Origin: Polyangiaceae bacterium | GTDB lineage: Bacteria > Myxococcota_A > Polyangia > Polyangiales > Polyangiaceae | DNA length: 64,000 nt | Direction of reading: 5' to 3' | Assembly (NCBI GenBank): GCA_025937895.1 | Contig: JAICQL010000003.1 | Coordinates: 1-64,000, forward strand | In this document: positions 18,978 through 31,199 of the stretch, piece by piece | Numbering within the stretch: the first letter of the stretch is position 1 | Layout: each line of letters begins with the position of its first letter | Translations under genes and position numbers: made by a program | The notes under the pieces: generated by a model | Database searches by the model: none | What the model was told of the DNA's origin: nothing | Seen by the model: only the letters and a program-made list of their open reading frames with translations

Positions 18978-20618
18978 TCAGCGCTCGATGCTCCGGGCCA
19001 GCTCGGACGACAGGCGCAGAGTGTTGCCGCGCGGGATGTCGGCCTGCTGCGGCGCGGCGTCATTCTCCGGCGGACCGCCGATCGGGATCAGCACGGAGAA
19101 GCGCGAGCCCTCGCCCAGCTTGCTCTCCAGCTCGATGCGTCCGCCGTGCATGCGCACCAGGCGCCGCGTGATGGCCAGACCCAGCCCGCTGCCCGCTCCG
19201 CGCGACTGCCAGTCCCCCGCCTGCCGGTACTCCTCGAACACGGCCGCTTGCTCTTCCTTGGCGATGCCCAGGCCCGAGTCGGTCACGGTCAAGGCGGCGT
19301 GGTCACCACTCCTACCGACGGTCACCACCACACCGCCGCGGCTCGTGAACTTGATGGCGTTGCTGACCAGGTTGCCGAGCACCTGCCGGATCCGCAGCTG
19401 GTCGGCCACCGCCTCCACGGGCTCGCCCTGGATCTCGATGTTGAGATCCTTCGCCTCTGCGGCGACGCGGCTCTCGCGCACCACGTCTGCGGCGATGCTC
19501 CACAGGTTGGTCTTCTTCAGCTGCAGGTTGAGGCGGCCCGTCTCCAGCGCAGAGAGATCCAGGATGTCGTTGATCAGCGAGCGCAGGTGAGAGCCGCTCT
19601 GGCGCACGACCTGCAAGTTCTCCCGCGCCTCGGCGCTGAGCGGGCCGTCCACCTCGCTCAGCAGTACGTCGGCGAAGCCCAGGATCACGTTCAACGGCGT
19701 GCGCAGCTCGTGGCTGAGCGCCGCCAGGAAGTCGCTGCGCTCCCGCTCGTAGCTCAGGGCGCCCGAGAGATCGCGACGATAGGCGTCCTCCGCGGCGTAA
19801 AAGCGCTCCACCAGGCGGTTGAAGGCCACGGTGAGCTGACCTACCTGATCCACCCCGCGCACCATCACCGCCTGTCCGCCTGGCGCGCTGTCCAGCGCCG
19901 TCATGGCCAGGATGCGGTCGCGCACGAAGCTCACGTCCGAGTGCACCGAGCGCGCCAGGTAATATGCGACGAAGGCAGCCACCCCCACCAGGATCAAGGT
20001 GAAGCCTGCCACCGAGCGCACCAGCGGTGAGGTGGCGGACGGTGTCTCCGCGGCAGTGACGAAGCCGATCAACCACAGGCCCGCCAGGGGGGCGTCGAGC
20101 TGTACGGCGTAGAAGTGCGCGCGGCCGTGCTCGGTCTGCGTGTCGCCGTAGCCGAGCTTCTTGAGCACCATGATGCTCTGCGTGTGCGGTGGCCCGTCGG
20201 TGGCGTCGATCACCACGCTGCCCGTTTCGTCCACGACGACGAACTCCGCTCCCGAGCGATCCGCCGCGCGCTGCAGCACCTCGTTGAACTCCGGATCGGG
20301 GTGCTGCTTCATGCGCTCTGCGAGCGTGCCCCTGGCGCGAGCCGAGCCGTCGGTGCCGAGCGCCGCGTGCGGCGTGGCGCGCAGGCGCTCGCCCAGGGTG
20401 AGCGTCAGGATCTTGGCCTGCAGCGCCGTCGAGCGCTCGCTCTCGTAGCGCAGTTGATCCACGCCGAAGCGGGTGATCGCTGCCGCCGCCGCGACGCCCA
20501 CCACGATCACGATCGCCGGTACCACCGGCAGGAAGGGGAAGCCGCCCGGCGAGCGTGGCCGATCCTTGACCTTGCGCGCCACGGGCCAGAGCCGAGCGGT
20601 CGGTCCCCGCTCGCTCAT
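18978..20618 (-). CDS. Sensor histidine kinase (TM, HAMP-like, HisKA, HATPase)
   Basis: AALSHELRTPLNVILGF, QVLGNLVSNAIKFT, DSGLGI, GSGLGLAI. Confidence 0.93.
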   Translation of the reverse strand: MSERGPTARLWPVARKVKDRPRSPGGFPFLPVVPAIVIVVGVAAAAAITRFGVDQLRYESERSTALQAKILTLTLGERLRATPHAALGTDGSARARGTLAERMKQHPDPEFNEVLQRAADRSGAEFVVVDETGSVVIDATDGPPHTQSIMVLKKLGYGDTQTEHGRAHFYAVQLDAPLAGLWLIGFVTAAETPSATSPLVRSVAGFTLILVGVAAFVAYYLARSVHSDVSFVRDRILAMTALDSAPGGQAVMVRGVDQVGQLTVAFNRLVERFYAAEDAYRRDLSGALSYERERSDFLAALSHELRTPLNVILGFADVLLSEVDGPLSAEARENLQVVRQSGSHLRSLINDILDLSALETGRLNLQLKKTNLWSIAADVVRESRVAAEAKDLNIEIQGEPVEAVADQLRIRQVLGNLVSNAIKFTSRGGVVVTVGRSGDHAALTVTDSGLGIAKEEQAAVFEEYRQAGDWQSRGAGSGLGLAITRRLVRMHGGRIELESKLGEGSRFSVLIPIGGPPENDAAPQQADIPRGNTLRLSSELARSIER

Positions 20619-20619
20619 C

Positions 20620-21204
20620 TCAGTCGGTCGACAGCTTGCTGAAGACCGCGTGATCTACCCATCGTGACGCGACGAACTCGGCTTGCCTGGCGATGCCCTC
20701 CGGCTTGAAGCCGAGCCGGCCGATGACGCCCAGGCTCGCGTGATTGCCAGTCGCGGCTGCACAGCGGATGCGGTGCACGCCCACCCGCGCAAACGCAAAG
20801 CGCACGCACGCGCCAGCGGCCTCCGTCATCAGACCCCTGCCCGCCGCGTCCTGGCGCAGCCAGTAGCCGAGCTCACAGGACAGGTGCAGGTGCACGCACG
20901 AGTCGAGCCCGACGACGCCGAGCAACGCGTCCGTCTCGCGATCGCGAATGCCGAAGCGCACGGCGCGCCCCGCGTCCCAGTCGCTGGCGCAGGCGTTCGC
21001 GTAGCGACGGCTGGCTTCGGGCGTGTTGTTGAAGGGCACCCACGGTAGCCAGCGCTCGAGGTGCTCGCGTGAGCCCTCGATCACCTCCCACAGCTCCGGG
21101 CCATCGGAGGCGTCGATCGGCGTGAGCCGAGTGCGCTCCGTACGGAGCGGTTCTGCACGCAGCGCGGCGCGCGAGGGGATCGATAGAGCACGTCTCTTGG
21201 GCAC
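20620..21204 (-). CDS. GNAT acetyltransferase (RimJ/RimL-type)
   Basis: LRTERTRLTPID, GYWLRQDAAGRGLMTEA, RIRCAAATGNHASLGVIGRLGF; GTG start 21204 chosen over 21318. Confidence 0.85.
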   Translation of the reverse strand: MPKRRALSIPSRAALRAEPLRTERTRLTPIDASDGPELWEVIEGSREHLERWLPWVPFNNTPEASRRYANACASDWDAGRAVRFGIRDRETDALLGVVGLDSCVHLHLSCELGYWLRQDAAGRGLMTEAAGACVRFAFARVGVHRIRCAAATGNHASLGVIGRLGFKPEGIARQAEFVASRWVDHAVFSKLSTD

Positions 21205-21220
21205 GGCGTTCCCGCTCGAT

Positions 21221-23728
<2,508 letters not shown>

Positions 23729-23729
23729 C

Positions 23730-24804
23730 CTAGGGTACATCACGGCCGTCTCGCAGTGGCGGCTTGCGCAGGAGGTGAGCCAACTCGTTGGGCAATGCTT
23801 CGGGGGCCCCTGTGAGCAGGGCGGTCAGAGGAACGGACGAGAGAGTATGCCAATACAGATAGGCATGGCGCTGACGCAATCGGAGTTTGCTGCCCGCGCC
23901 ACCCCCTGCGGGTGCATGCGTGCGCTCGATTGCTGCGGCGAAGGCCTTGGCGGTATATGTAGGTTCTAGTGCCAGGCCGAACGAGCGGGCGAGCCCCGTC
24001 GCCGTGATCGCGCGTTCGCTCGCGTGTCCGTATCCCGCGCCCACGAACGAGCTCTCGATCTCGAGCCTAGCAAGCGCGCGCGCCGCGTGCAGTGGCCGTC
24101 CCTGGCGCCACAGCGCGTTCAGCGCCTGTCCGGTGATGATGGCGCGCAGCAGGGGATTGGCCGCAACCTGCACCGCGATCACTCGCCGCGCGATGCCCGT
24201 CTCCAGCACGCCAGCGAGCAAGCCTGCCGCCGTGCTGCCCGAGCCCGCGGCCACGACGATGCCCTCCAGGCGCTCGATGCCAGCCCGTCGGAGTTGTTCC
24301 TGCAGCTCGTCCACTGCCAGGCGATACGCCCAGGTGCCGGCAACACCCCAGCCTCCCGGACCGATCACGAAGTCGCCCGGCTGTCGTTCGCGGCGCAGCA
24401 GGCGCAGCGCAGCGAGCCCCGAGGTCGCTGGGACGGCTGCGAGGCCGGCGTGCAGGGCGGCGCGCAAGGTGTCCTCGGCGTGCTCCGTCCAGGGCTGGGG
24501 CGTCAGCACCGCTCGTGTGGGCAGCCCCAGCCGGGCGCCAAACACGCAGGTAGCCAGCACGTGGTGGCTGCCAGCGGCGCCGATGGTCAGCAAGCGTCGG
24601 GCGCCCTGGCGCTGCGCCAGCGCCAGCAAGCGCTCCAGCTTGCGCACTTTGTTGCCGCCATAGAGCTGCGCGCTATGGCCGTCGTCCTTCAGCCACAGCT
24701 CGCCCTCGAGAGGCTCTGGTAGCTCGACTTTTCGCACGGGCGTGGGATAGCTCCCGAGCGGGATCACATCGGCGTCGATCGGGTTGCTGCGCGCACTGGC
24801 CATC
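23730..24804 (-). CDS. PLP-dependent enzyme, D-cysteine desulfhydrase/ACC deaminase family
   Basis: ELWLKDDGHSAQLYGGNKVRKLE, GAAGSHH, AAGSGSTAAGLL; start uncertain (24804 or 24887). Confidence 0.8.
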
Positions 24805-24829
24805 TGAAAAAACGAGGCCTTCACCTCGC

Positions 24830-24860
24830 CAGTTTTCCGGGGGAACGTTTCTCCCGGAAA
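24830..24860. promoter_or_regulatory. Inverted repeat in the divergent intergenic region upstream of glnB
   Basis: gttttccggg...cccggaaac: 9-bp stem with one bulged T. Confidence 0.5.
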
Positions 24861-24875
24861 CATGGAGAGTTGTAA

Positions 24876-25268
<393 letters not shown>

Positions 25269-25485
25269 TTGGCTGCGGCAGCAGATGCGCGGACGTTAGG
25301 GCTTACCGGCTGGTGCTCTCGAGTCAGTGACGGGTCGTCGAGAAGGGCACTCTCTGCTTACGGTTCAGATCCATTCATCAGAGATCACCAGCTGGTCGAA
25401 TGTCCGCGAGCGCCGCGAGGAGGGGGCGACAGTAGCTCCGCGAGCCGAGCGCGAGCGCCCGCGGACCAACCAGCCGCTGCCGTTC

Positions 25486-25576
25486 GCCAGTGCTGCTCCG
25501 TCAGTGCCGCGCTCCGTCAGTGCCGCGCTCCGTCAGTGCCGTGCTCCGTCGGCGCTGCTCCCGTCAGTGCCACTCC
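25486..25576. repeat. 16-bp tandem array (gtcagtgccgcgctcc)
   Basis: Two perfect copies 25500-25531, one near-perfect 25532-25547, degenerate copies on both sides; between convergent glnB and a kinase gene. Confidence 0.88.
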
Positions 25577-25681
25577 GGAAAGACGCCCACCTACTTGAAC
25601 GACATCGCCGTGTACGACACGCGGACATGCGCGAGATCGGCATCGAGATCCTGGGCCGCGGTGCCACGGCCGTGACCCCGC

Positions 25682-28504
25682 TCAGCTGCGCGAGCCGAAG
25701 GCGCGCGCGTGGACGTTCAGCAGCTTGCCGCACAGGATGCGAGCCAGGTTCATCGTAAGCTGCAGCGCGAGCTGCGGCTGGTGCTGGCTCAGCTCCTCCA
25801 GCGAGGCACGGGTGATGCGCAGCACGCGCGTGCCATCCATGGTGGCGTGCACGTCAGCCGGGCGCGGCGTGTTGTGCAAGAACGAGAGCGTGCCCAGGAT
25901 CTCGCCCGGGCCAACCTCCACGGCGCCTGCGGCCTGCTCCACCCGCAGGCCACCGGCCAGCACGACCAGCACCGACGCCTGTCGATCGCCACGGCCCGAG
26001 ACGCAGGCGCCCCTGGCAGCATCCACCAGCTGCCCCTGCGCCAGAAAGGCCTGCACGGCCTCGCGCGCGATCCCGTCGAATAGCCCGTCGGCGTTGCCGC
26101 CACCCGTGAACAGCGCGTCCAGCTGCTCATCGCTCAGTCGTAGCGCGGCAGAGCGCCGGCGCAGCTCCGCTGCTTGCTCCGGCGCGCTCAAGCGCGCCGC
26201 CTCCAGCAAGGCGGCAGCTGCATTCCCGGGCTCGCCCAGGTGCAGGCGCGTCTCCGCCAGCCGCTCCAGCACCTCCACTTGCTCGGGCGCGCCCAGCCCC
26301 AGCGCGAGGGCACGCTCGTACAGCTGCACGGCGTGATCAAAGGCCAGCCCGAGCTCCGCCCGGCGAGCGGCGGCGATCGCATAGTGCCGGGCGCGTTCAT
26401 CGTCGCCCGCCTTCCAGTAGTGATCTGCGAGCGTCTCTGCTTCCGCGCCGCGCGCCAGCAGCGCGTCTGCCCAGCGGCGATGATGAGCCGCGAGCTCGGC
26501 GGCGCTCAGCCGCGCCGAGAGCACCTGGGCAATGCGCTCGTGCCGCACGCCGACGCACTCACGCCCGTGGTGATACACGGCCTGTGCGAGGCCCGCGTCC
26601 GACAGCTGTCCCAGGCAGACCCGGGCGCGCTCGATCGGCAGCTCCAGGGCCTCTGCTACCGCCTCCGGCAAGGCCGGCGCGCCCGCCACCGCGAGCAGAT
26701 CCAGGCAGCCGCGCGCCTCCGGCGCGAGGCGCCGTAGCTCGAAATCCACCAGCGCATCGAGCGGAGCGACAGCGCCCTGCGGCACGCCCTCCGGGTGCTG
26801 GCTCAGGTGCTCACAGAACAGCGAGATGAGCAGGGGATCGCCTGCCGTCTCCTCCGCGATGCGCCAGGCCACCCGATCGCTGCAGCGCAGCGTGTCCTTG
26901 CACAGGGCAAATGCATGCTCCGGCGCGAGCGGGCCGATCTGGCGGTGCTGGCGCACGGCGGCGCCCAGCGAGCTGGCTCCGCCCAGCCGGAGGAAGAAGG
27001 AGCCGTCGCTGCCGGCCGGTGGCCGGTGCGTGCCGAGCAGCAGCAGGGCGGGGGGATCGGGCGCGCTGCACAACCGCAGCAGGAGCTCCGCGCTGTCCTC
27101 ATCTCCCCACTCCAGATTGTCGATCAGGATCAGCAGCGGGCCCTGATCCGAGATGCGCCCCAGCAGCTCCTTCAGCGCGGTAAATGCTCGCTCGCGCTGC
27201 TCCGAGAGCGCCATGGCGGGCTGCACCAGGCTACGCTGGGCTTGAATGGCCGGCACGCGCTCCAGCACCGGAAAGAGGCTCGTCAACGCCCGGCAGTTTC
27301 TGGGCAGCAGCTCGTTGGCTCGACTCTCTGGCAAGCGGCTCAGATAGCGGCTCAGCGCGTCGATGACGGCGTCGAACGCCTTGTAGGGCAGCGCCTCACG
27401 CGGGTAACAGCGCCCCGCCAGCACCACGGCGCTCGGATCTCGGCGCACCTCGCGAGCAAAGTGCCGGGCCAGCAGGCTCTTGCCAAAGCCGCTCTGTCCC
27501 TCGAGAAAGAGCACCTGCGGTAGCCCGCGCCGGGACTGCTCGAGCGCCTGCTGCAGCCACTCGCGCTCCGCCTCCCGCCCGACGAGGCGCTGGGGGTCGG
27601 GCAGCTGAGAGACGCGCGCCGAGCCGTCCAGGGTCAAGGTACGGCGCACGGCGGCCTCGCCCGCGCGCGTGTCGGCGGAGCGCTGCAGCAGCTGCAGCGC
27701 GAGCTGCTCCAGATCCGGCGGCAGACCATCGATCAGGGCGGAGGGCGGTGCTGGATCCTCCGTCTGCTTGCGCAGCAGCACATCGTTCAGGCTGCCCTCG
27801 AACGGCAGCTGGCCGGTGAGCGCGCGGTACAACATGGCGCCGACCGCGTACCAGTCGGTGGCCTTGGTGGCGCGGCGGCCCGCAGCCTGCTCGGGCGCCA
27901 TGTACGCTGGCGTACCGACCACCGCCCGCTCGTCCAGGCTCGCTTCATGGGCGTCGGGCCCTCGACCGTCCGCTAGCACCAGCCCGAAGTCGAGCACCAC
28001 CACGCGGCCTTCGGGCGTGACCAGCACGTTGCTGGGCTTGAGGTCGCGATGCAACCTGCCCGCCGCGTGGATCGCGCTCACCCCGAGCGCCAGCTGGGCC
28101 AGCGCCGAGCGCAGCCGGCCCTCGTCGAAGGGCCGTCGGCGGCGTGGATCGATGCGCGTCTCGGTGATGGAGAGCGTGCCGCCGTCGGCGGCGGTGGCAG
28201 CGCCATCCGAGCGCAGGACATGCTCGGTGAAGGGCGTACCGTTCACCAGCTCCATCGTGAAGAACCAGCTGTCATCGTCGTTGACCATGTCGTACAGCGC
28301 GACGACGTTGGGGTGCCGTACGTCTGCCAGGGAGCGGAACTCCTTCTTCAGGTCGTAGATGCCGGCCGGGTCAATGCGGCTCAGGGTCTTGAGCGCCACG
28401 TGCTCGCCGCGCTCGCGGTCGAACACCTCGTACACGATGCCCATCCCACCGGCGCCGAGCCGACGGAGCGGCTGGTAGCGCGCCGTGCCCAGAAACTCCG
28501 TCAT
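25682..28504 (-). CDS. Ser/Thr kinase + AAA-type ATPase + TPR-like region + C-terminal cNMP-binding domain
   Basis: HRDLKPSNVL, LDFGLV, P-loop FLEGQSGFGKSLL, LILIDNLEWGDE, C-terminal GEILGTLSFLHNTPRPADVHA. Confidence 0.92.
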   Translation of the reverse strand: MTEFLGTARYQPLRRLGAGGMGIVYEVFDRERGEHVALKTLSRIDPAGIYDLKKEFRSLADVRHPNVVALYDMVNDDDSWFFTMELVNGTPFTEHVLRSDGAATAADGGTLSITETRIDPRRRRPFDEGRLRSALAQLALGVSAIHAAGRLHRDLKPSNVLVTPEGRVVVLDFGLVLADGRGPDAHEASLDERAVVGTPAYMAPEQAAGRRATKATDWYAVGAMLYRALTGQLPFEGSLNDVLLRKQTEDPAPPSALIDGLPPDLEQLALQLLQRSADTRAGEAAVRRTLTLDGSARVSQLPDPQRLVGREAEREWLQQALEQSRRGLPQVLFLEGQSGFGKSLLARHFAREVRRDPSAVVLAGRCYPREALPYKAFDAVIDALSRYLSRLPESRANELLPRNCRALTSLFPVLERVPAIQAQRSLVQPAMALSEQRERAFTALKELLGRISDQGPLLILIDNLEWGDEDSAELLLRLCSAPDPPALLLLGTHRPPAGSDGSFFLRLGGASSLGAAVRQHRQIGPLAPEHAFALCKDTLRCSDRVAWRIAEETAGDPLLISLFCEHLSQHPEGVPQGAVAPLDALVDFELRRLAPEARGCLDLLAVAGAPALPEAVAEALELPIERARVCLGQLSDAGLAQAVYHHGRECVGVRHERIAQVLSARLSAAELAAHHRRWADALLARGAEAETLADHYWKAGDDERARHYAIAAARRAELGLAFDHAVQLYERALALGLGAPEQVEVLERLAETRLHLGEPGNAAAALLEAARLSAPEQAAELRRRSAALRLSDEQLDALFTGGGNADGLFDGIAREAVQAFLAQGQLVDAARGACVSGRGDRQASVLVVLAGGLRVEQAAGAVEVGPGEILGTLSFLHNTPRPADVHATMDGTRVLRITRASLEELSQHQPQLALQLTMNLARILCGKLLNVHARAFGSRS

Positions 28505-28694
28505 GACTCGCACTTTCTTGGCACGAGGTCTGACGTGCTGTCTCGCAACCGTCCAGCTTCTGGCGCTCCAAGTGCAGCGGCCCGCCGTCCGGTGAAGCCC
28601 GGCGGTGGCGCTGGCGGGCGAAGCTTGGGCCTGGCCAGGACCGGAGTTGATTGCGGAGGACGCGCGCTGCGCTAGAGGAGCCTCAGAGAAGAGC

Positions 28695-29165
28695 ATGCAG
28701 CCACAATCCGTCCTGATCCTCGACGACGAGGAGATGGTGCTCACCAGCCTCTCGACGTACCTGGCCTTGGAGAGCGACTATGAGGTCTTCACGTTCACGT
28801 CGGCGCGCCAGGCCATCGCGCACCTCGAGGCTAACGAAGTGGGCATCATCATCTCGGATTTTTTGATGCCCGAGATGGACGGTATCAGCTTTCTGACCCG
28901 CGCGCGCGAGCTCAGGCCGGACGCGCCCCGCGTGCTGCTGACGGGCTACGCCGACAAGGAGAACGCGATCAAGGCCATCAACCAGGTGGGCCTGTATCAG
29001 TACGTGGAGAAGCCCTGGGACAATGACGATCTGCGGCTCATCATCCGCAATGGTCTGGAGAAGCGCGCGCTGCTCGATCAGCTGGGTCAGCAGATGCGCG
29101 AGATCAAGCAGGCCTATCAGGAGCTCGCGGGCATCCAGGAGGAGATCCTGAAGGCGTTCGCCTGA
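28695..29165 (+). CDS. Response-regulator receiver protein with C-terminal coiled coil
   Basis: ILDDEEMVLTSL, IISDFLMPEMDG, LLTGYAD, YVEKPWD. Confidence 0.93.
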   Translation: MQPQSVLILDDEEMVLTSLSTYLALESDYEVFTFTSARQAIAHLEANEVGIIISDFLMPEMDGISFLTRARELRPDAPRVLLTGYADKENAIKAINQVGLYQYVEKPWDNDDLRLIIRNGLEKRALLDQLGQQMREIKQAYQELAGIQEEILKAFA

Positions 29166-29172
29166 GCTCGAG

Positions 29173-30825
29173 CTACAGCTGACAGCCCGCGTTCTGCAGC
29201 ACCTGGTTGGCCCGGGTCAGGCCCGTGCCCGCGTTCCCGCCGTAGTCGTTGTGCGGACAGGCGTCGGCGGCCTGATTGTCGCCGCTGCAGCCGGGTGAGT
29301 TGCGGGTGGCGCAGACCGCCGGGTTGCTCGCCAGGCACTGCAGAAACGCACGGCAGTTCACGACGCCCGTCGAGTCCTGCCCGGCCTGCGGCGCGTCGCA
29401 GTCGATGTTGGGCGAGAGCCGCTCCGCGCAGCGCGTGCAGTCGCCCTGGTTGCCACCACAGCAGCTGCCGTCCACGCAGGCGCCGCTCGCGCAGTCACCA
29501 TCCGCCGTGCAGCGGAGACCCGGCGCACAGCGCGCGCAGCTGCCGGCACCGCCACAGTCCACGTCGCTCTCGACCCCGTTGCGAGTGTCATCGTCGCACG
29601 ACACGCATACATTGCCGCTGCACAGCCCGCTGGCGCAGTCAGCGCCCGCCCGGCAACCCGAGCCGTCGGGGCAGCGGGCGCAGCCAGCGCCGTTGCCGCC
29701 GCAGTCCACCCCCGTCTCGTTGCCGTTCTGCTGGTTGTCATCACACGAGAAGGCCACGCAGACGCCGCCGCTGCAGTTGCCGCTCTGGCAGTCTCGATCC
29801 AGCGCGCAGTCGCGGCCCAGAGCGCAGCGCGCGCAGCCCGGATTGGCGCCGCCGCAGTCCACGTCGCTCTCGCCGCCGTTCTGCACGCTGTCCTGGCAGG
29901 AGATGCAGATGCCCTGCGCGCAGTCGTCACGCGCGCAGTCGCCGTCCACGCTGCAGGTCGCGCCGTCTGCACAGCGCTGACAGCCCGGATCCGGACCGCC
30001 ACAATCGACATCGGTCTCCGTACCGTTCTGCTCGTCGTCTTCACACAGCGGTGAGGCGCGGCACGCGCCGAGCGCGCAGATGGCGCTCGCGCAGTCAGAG
30101 CCGTTCACGCAGGCCGTGCCCAGCGGGCAACCAGGACAGGTGCCTCCGCCGCAGTCGACCAGGATCTCATTGCCGTTCTGCTGGCCATCGGCGCACGAGA
30201 TTTCGGTGCACACCCGGGTCGTGGGCGAGCACAGGAGCGGAGAGCTGCAGTCCGCGTCTTCGCGGCAGGCCTGACCCTGGGCGCACTTGTTTGCACAGCT
30301 GCCACCGCAGTCCACCGCGCTCTCGTCCTGATTGCGCTGCTGATCCTGGCAGGTGGGAGCGGCTGCGGCGCAGCTGTCCGGGCACGAGCCGCCGCAGTCG
30401 ATGCCCGTCTCATCGCCGTTCTGCACGTCGTCGCTGCAGCTTGCGGACGAGTTGTCGGGGCAGTTGGGGCCGGGGCAGAGCTGCAGTGGGCAGGCGCTCA
30501 CCTCGTCCAGGCTGGTGCACGCCTCGGGCTGCTGGCATGCGCCGTCTACACACGCCTCGCCCGCGCCGCAGTCTTCATCGCTGGCACAGCTGGAGGCCGT
30601 GTCGCTGGCGCCGGCCGCGCCATTCGCCAGTGAGCCACCCGGGCCATTGCCGGCCGTCACCTGCTGCTCGGGCGCGACCACGTTCGGCTCGAAGTCTTCG
30701 CCCAGAGTGCAAGCCAGCACACCCAGCACAACTCCGCACGAGAGTGCCGTGGCGAGCGCCGAGCGCCGTTGTCCAGCCGCGCCCCTGCGAGGCACCGGAC
30801 CCGACGACCGTGGGTTCACTGGATG
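29173..30825 (-). CDS. Cys-rich repeat lipoprotein (myxobacterial DCGG-type disulfide repeats)
   Basis: Seven modules of the type NGxExxVDCGGxCxxC...DCxSxxC; likely lipobox VLGVLAC; start approximate. Confidence 0.8.
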   Translation of the reverse strand, partial: HPVNPRSSGPVPRRGAAGQRRSALATALSCGVVLGVLACTLGEDFEPNVVAPEQQVTAGNGPGGSLANGAAGASDTASSCASDEDCGAGEACVDGACQQPEACTSLDEVSACPLQLCPGPNCPDNSSASCSDDVQNGDETGIDCGGSCPDSCAAAAPTCQDQQRNQDESAVDCGGSCANKCAQGQACREDADCSSPLLCSPTTRVCTEISCADGQQNGNEILVDCGGGTCPGCPLGTACVNGSDCASAICALGACRASPLCEDDEQNGTETDVDCGGPDPGCQRCADGATCSVDGDCARDDCAQGICISCQDSVQNGGESDVDCGGANPGCARCALGRDCALDRDCQSGNCSGGVCVAFSCDDNQQNGNETGVDCGGNGAGCARCPDGSGCRAGADCASGLCSGNVCVSCDDDTRNGVESDVDCGGAGSCARCAPGLRCTADGDCASGACVDGSCCGGNQGDCTRCAERLSPNIDCDAPQAGQDSTGVVNCRAFLQCLASNPAVCATRNSPGCSGDNQAADACPHNDYGGNAGTGLTRANQVLQNAGCQL

Positions 30826-31199
30826 AAACACTTGGTGCAAGCGCCGCTGCTTTTCTGCGGGCTCCAGTGCCCTGCAGGCATGCTGGAGCGGAACAGGCTG
30901 CGCTTCGAATATAGCCCCGCGTGCCAGCTCGGTCACGACAAACCGTGGCTTGCACGACCGTGCTTTGGATAATTCCAGGAGCAATACAAGCTCGACGAGG
31001 CACTCACGCGTCTCTCGATGACGCAGCGTTGGAAGCGTTTTCAGCGTGTCATCACGTCGATGTTGCCGCTTGGCTCTCGCGAGCACGAGCTCGGCGCGCG
31101 ATCCAGGTCGAGTGGATGGCGGGGCGAGTGCAGCGCGAGCAGCTGGTGCGAGCGAGGGCTCTGGTGTGCGCTGCCCGTGGCGTCAGCGAGCGACGCCGC

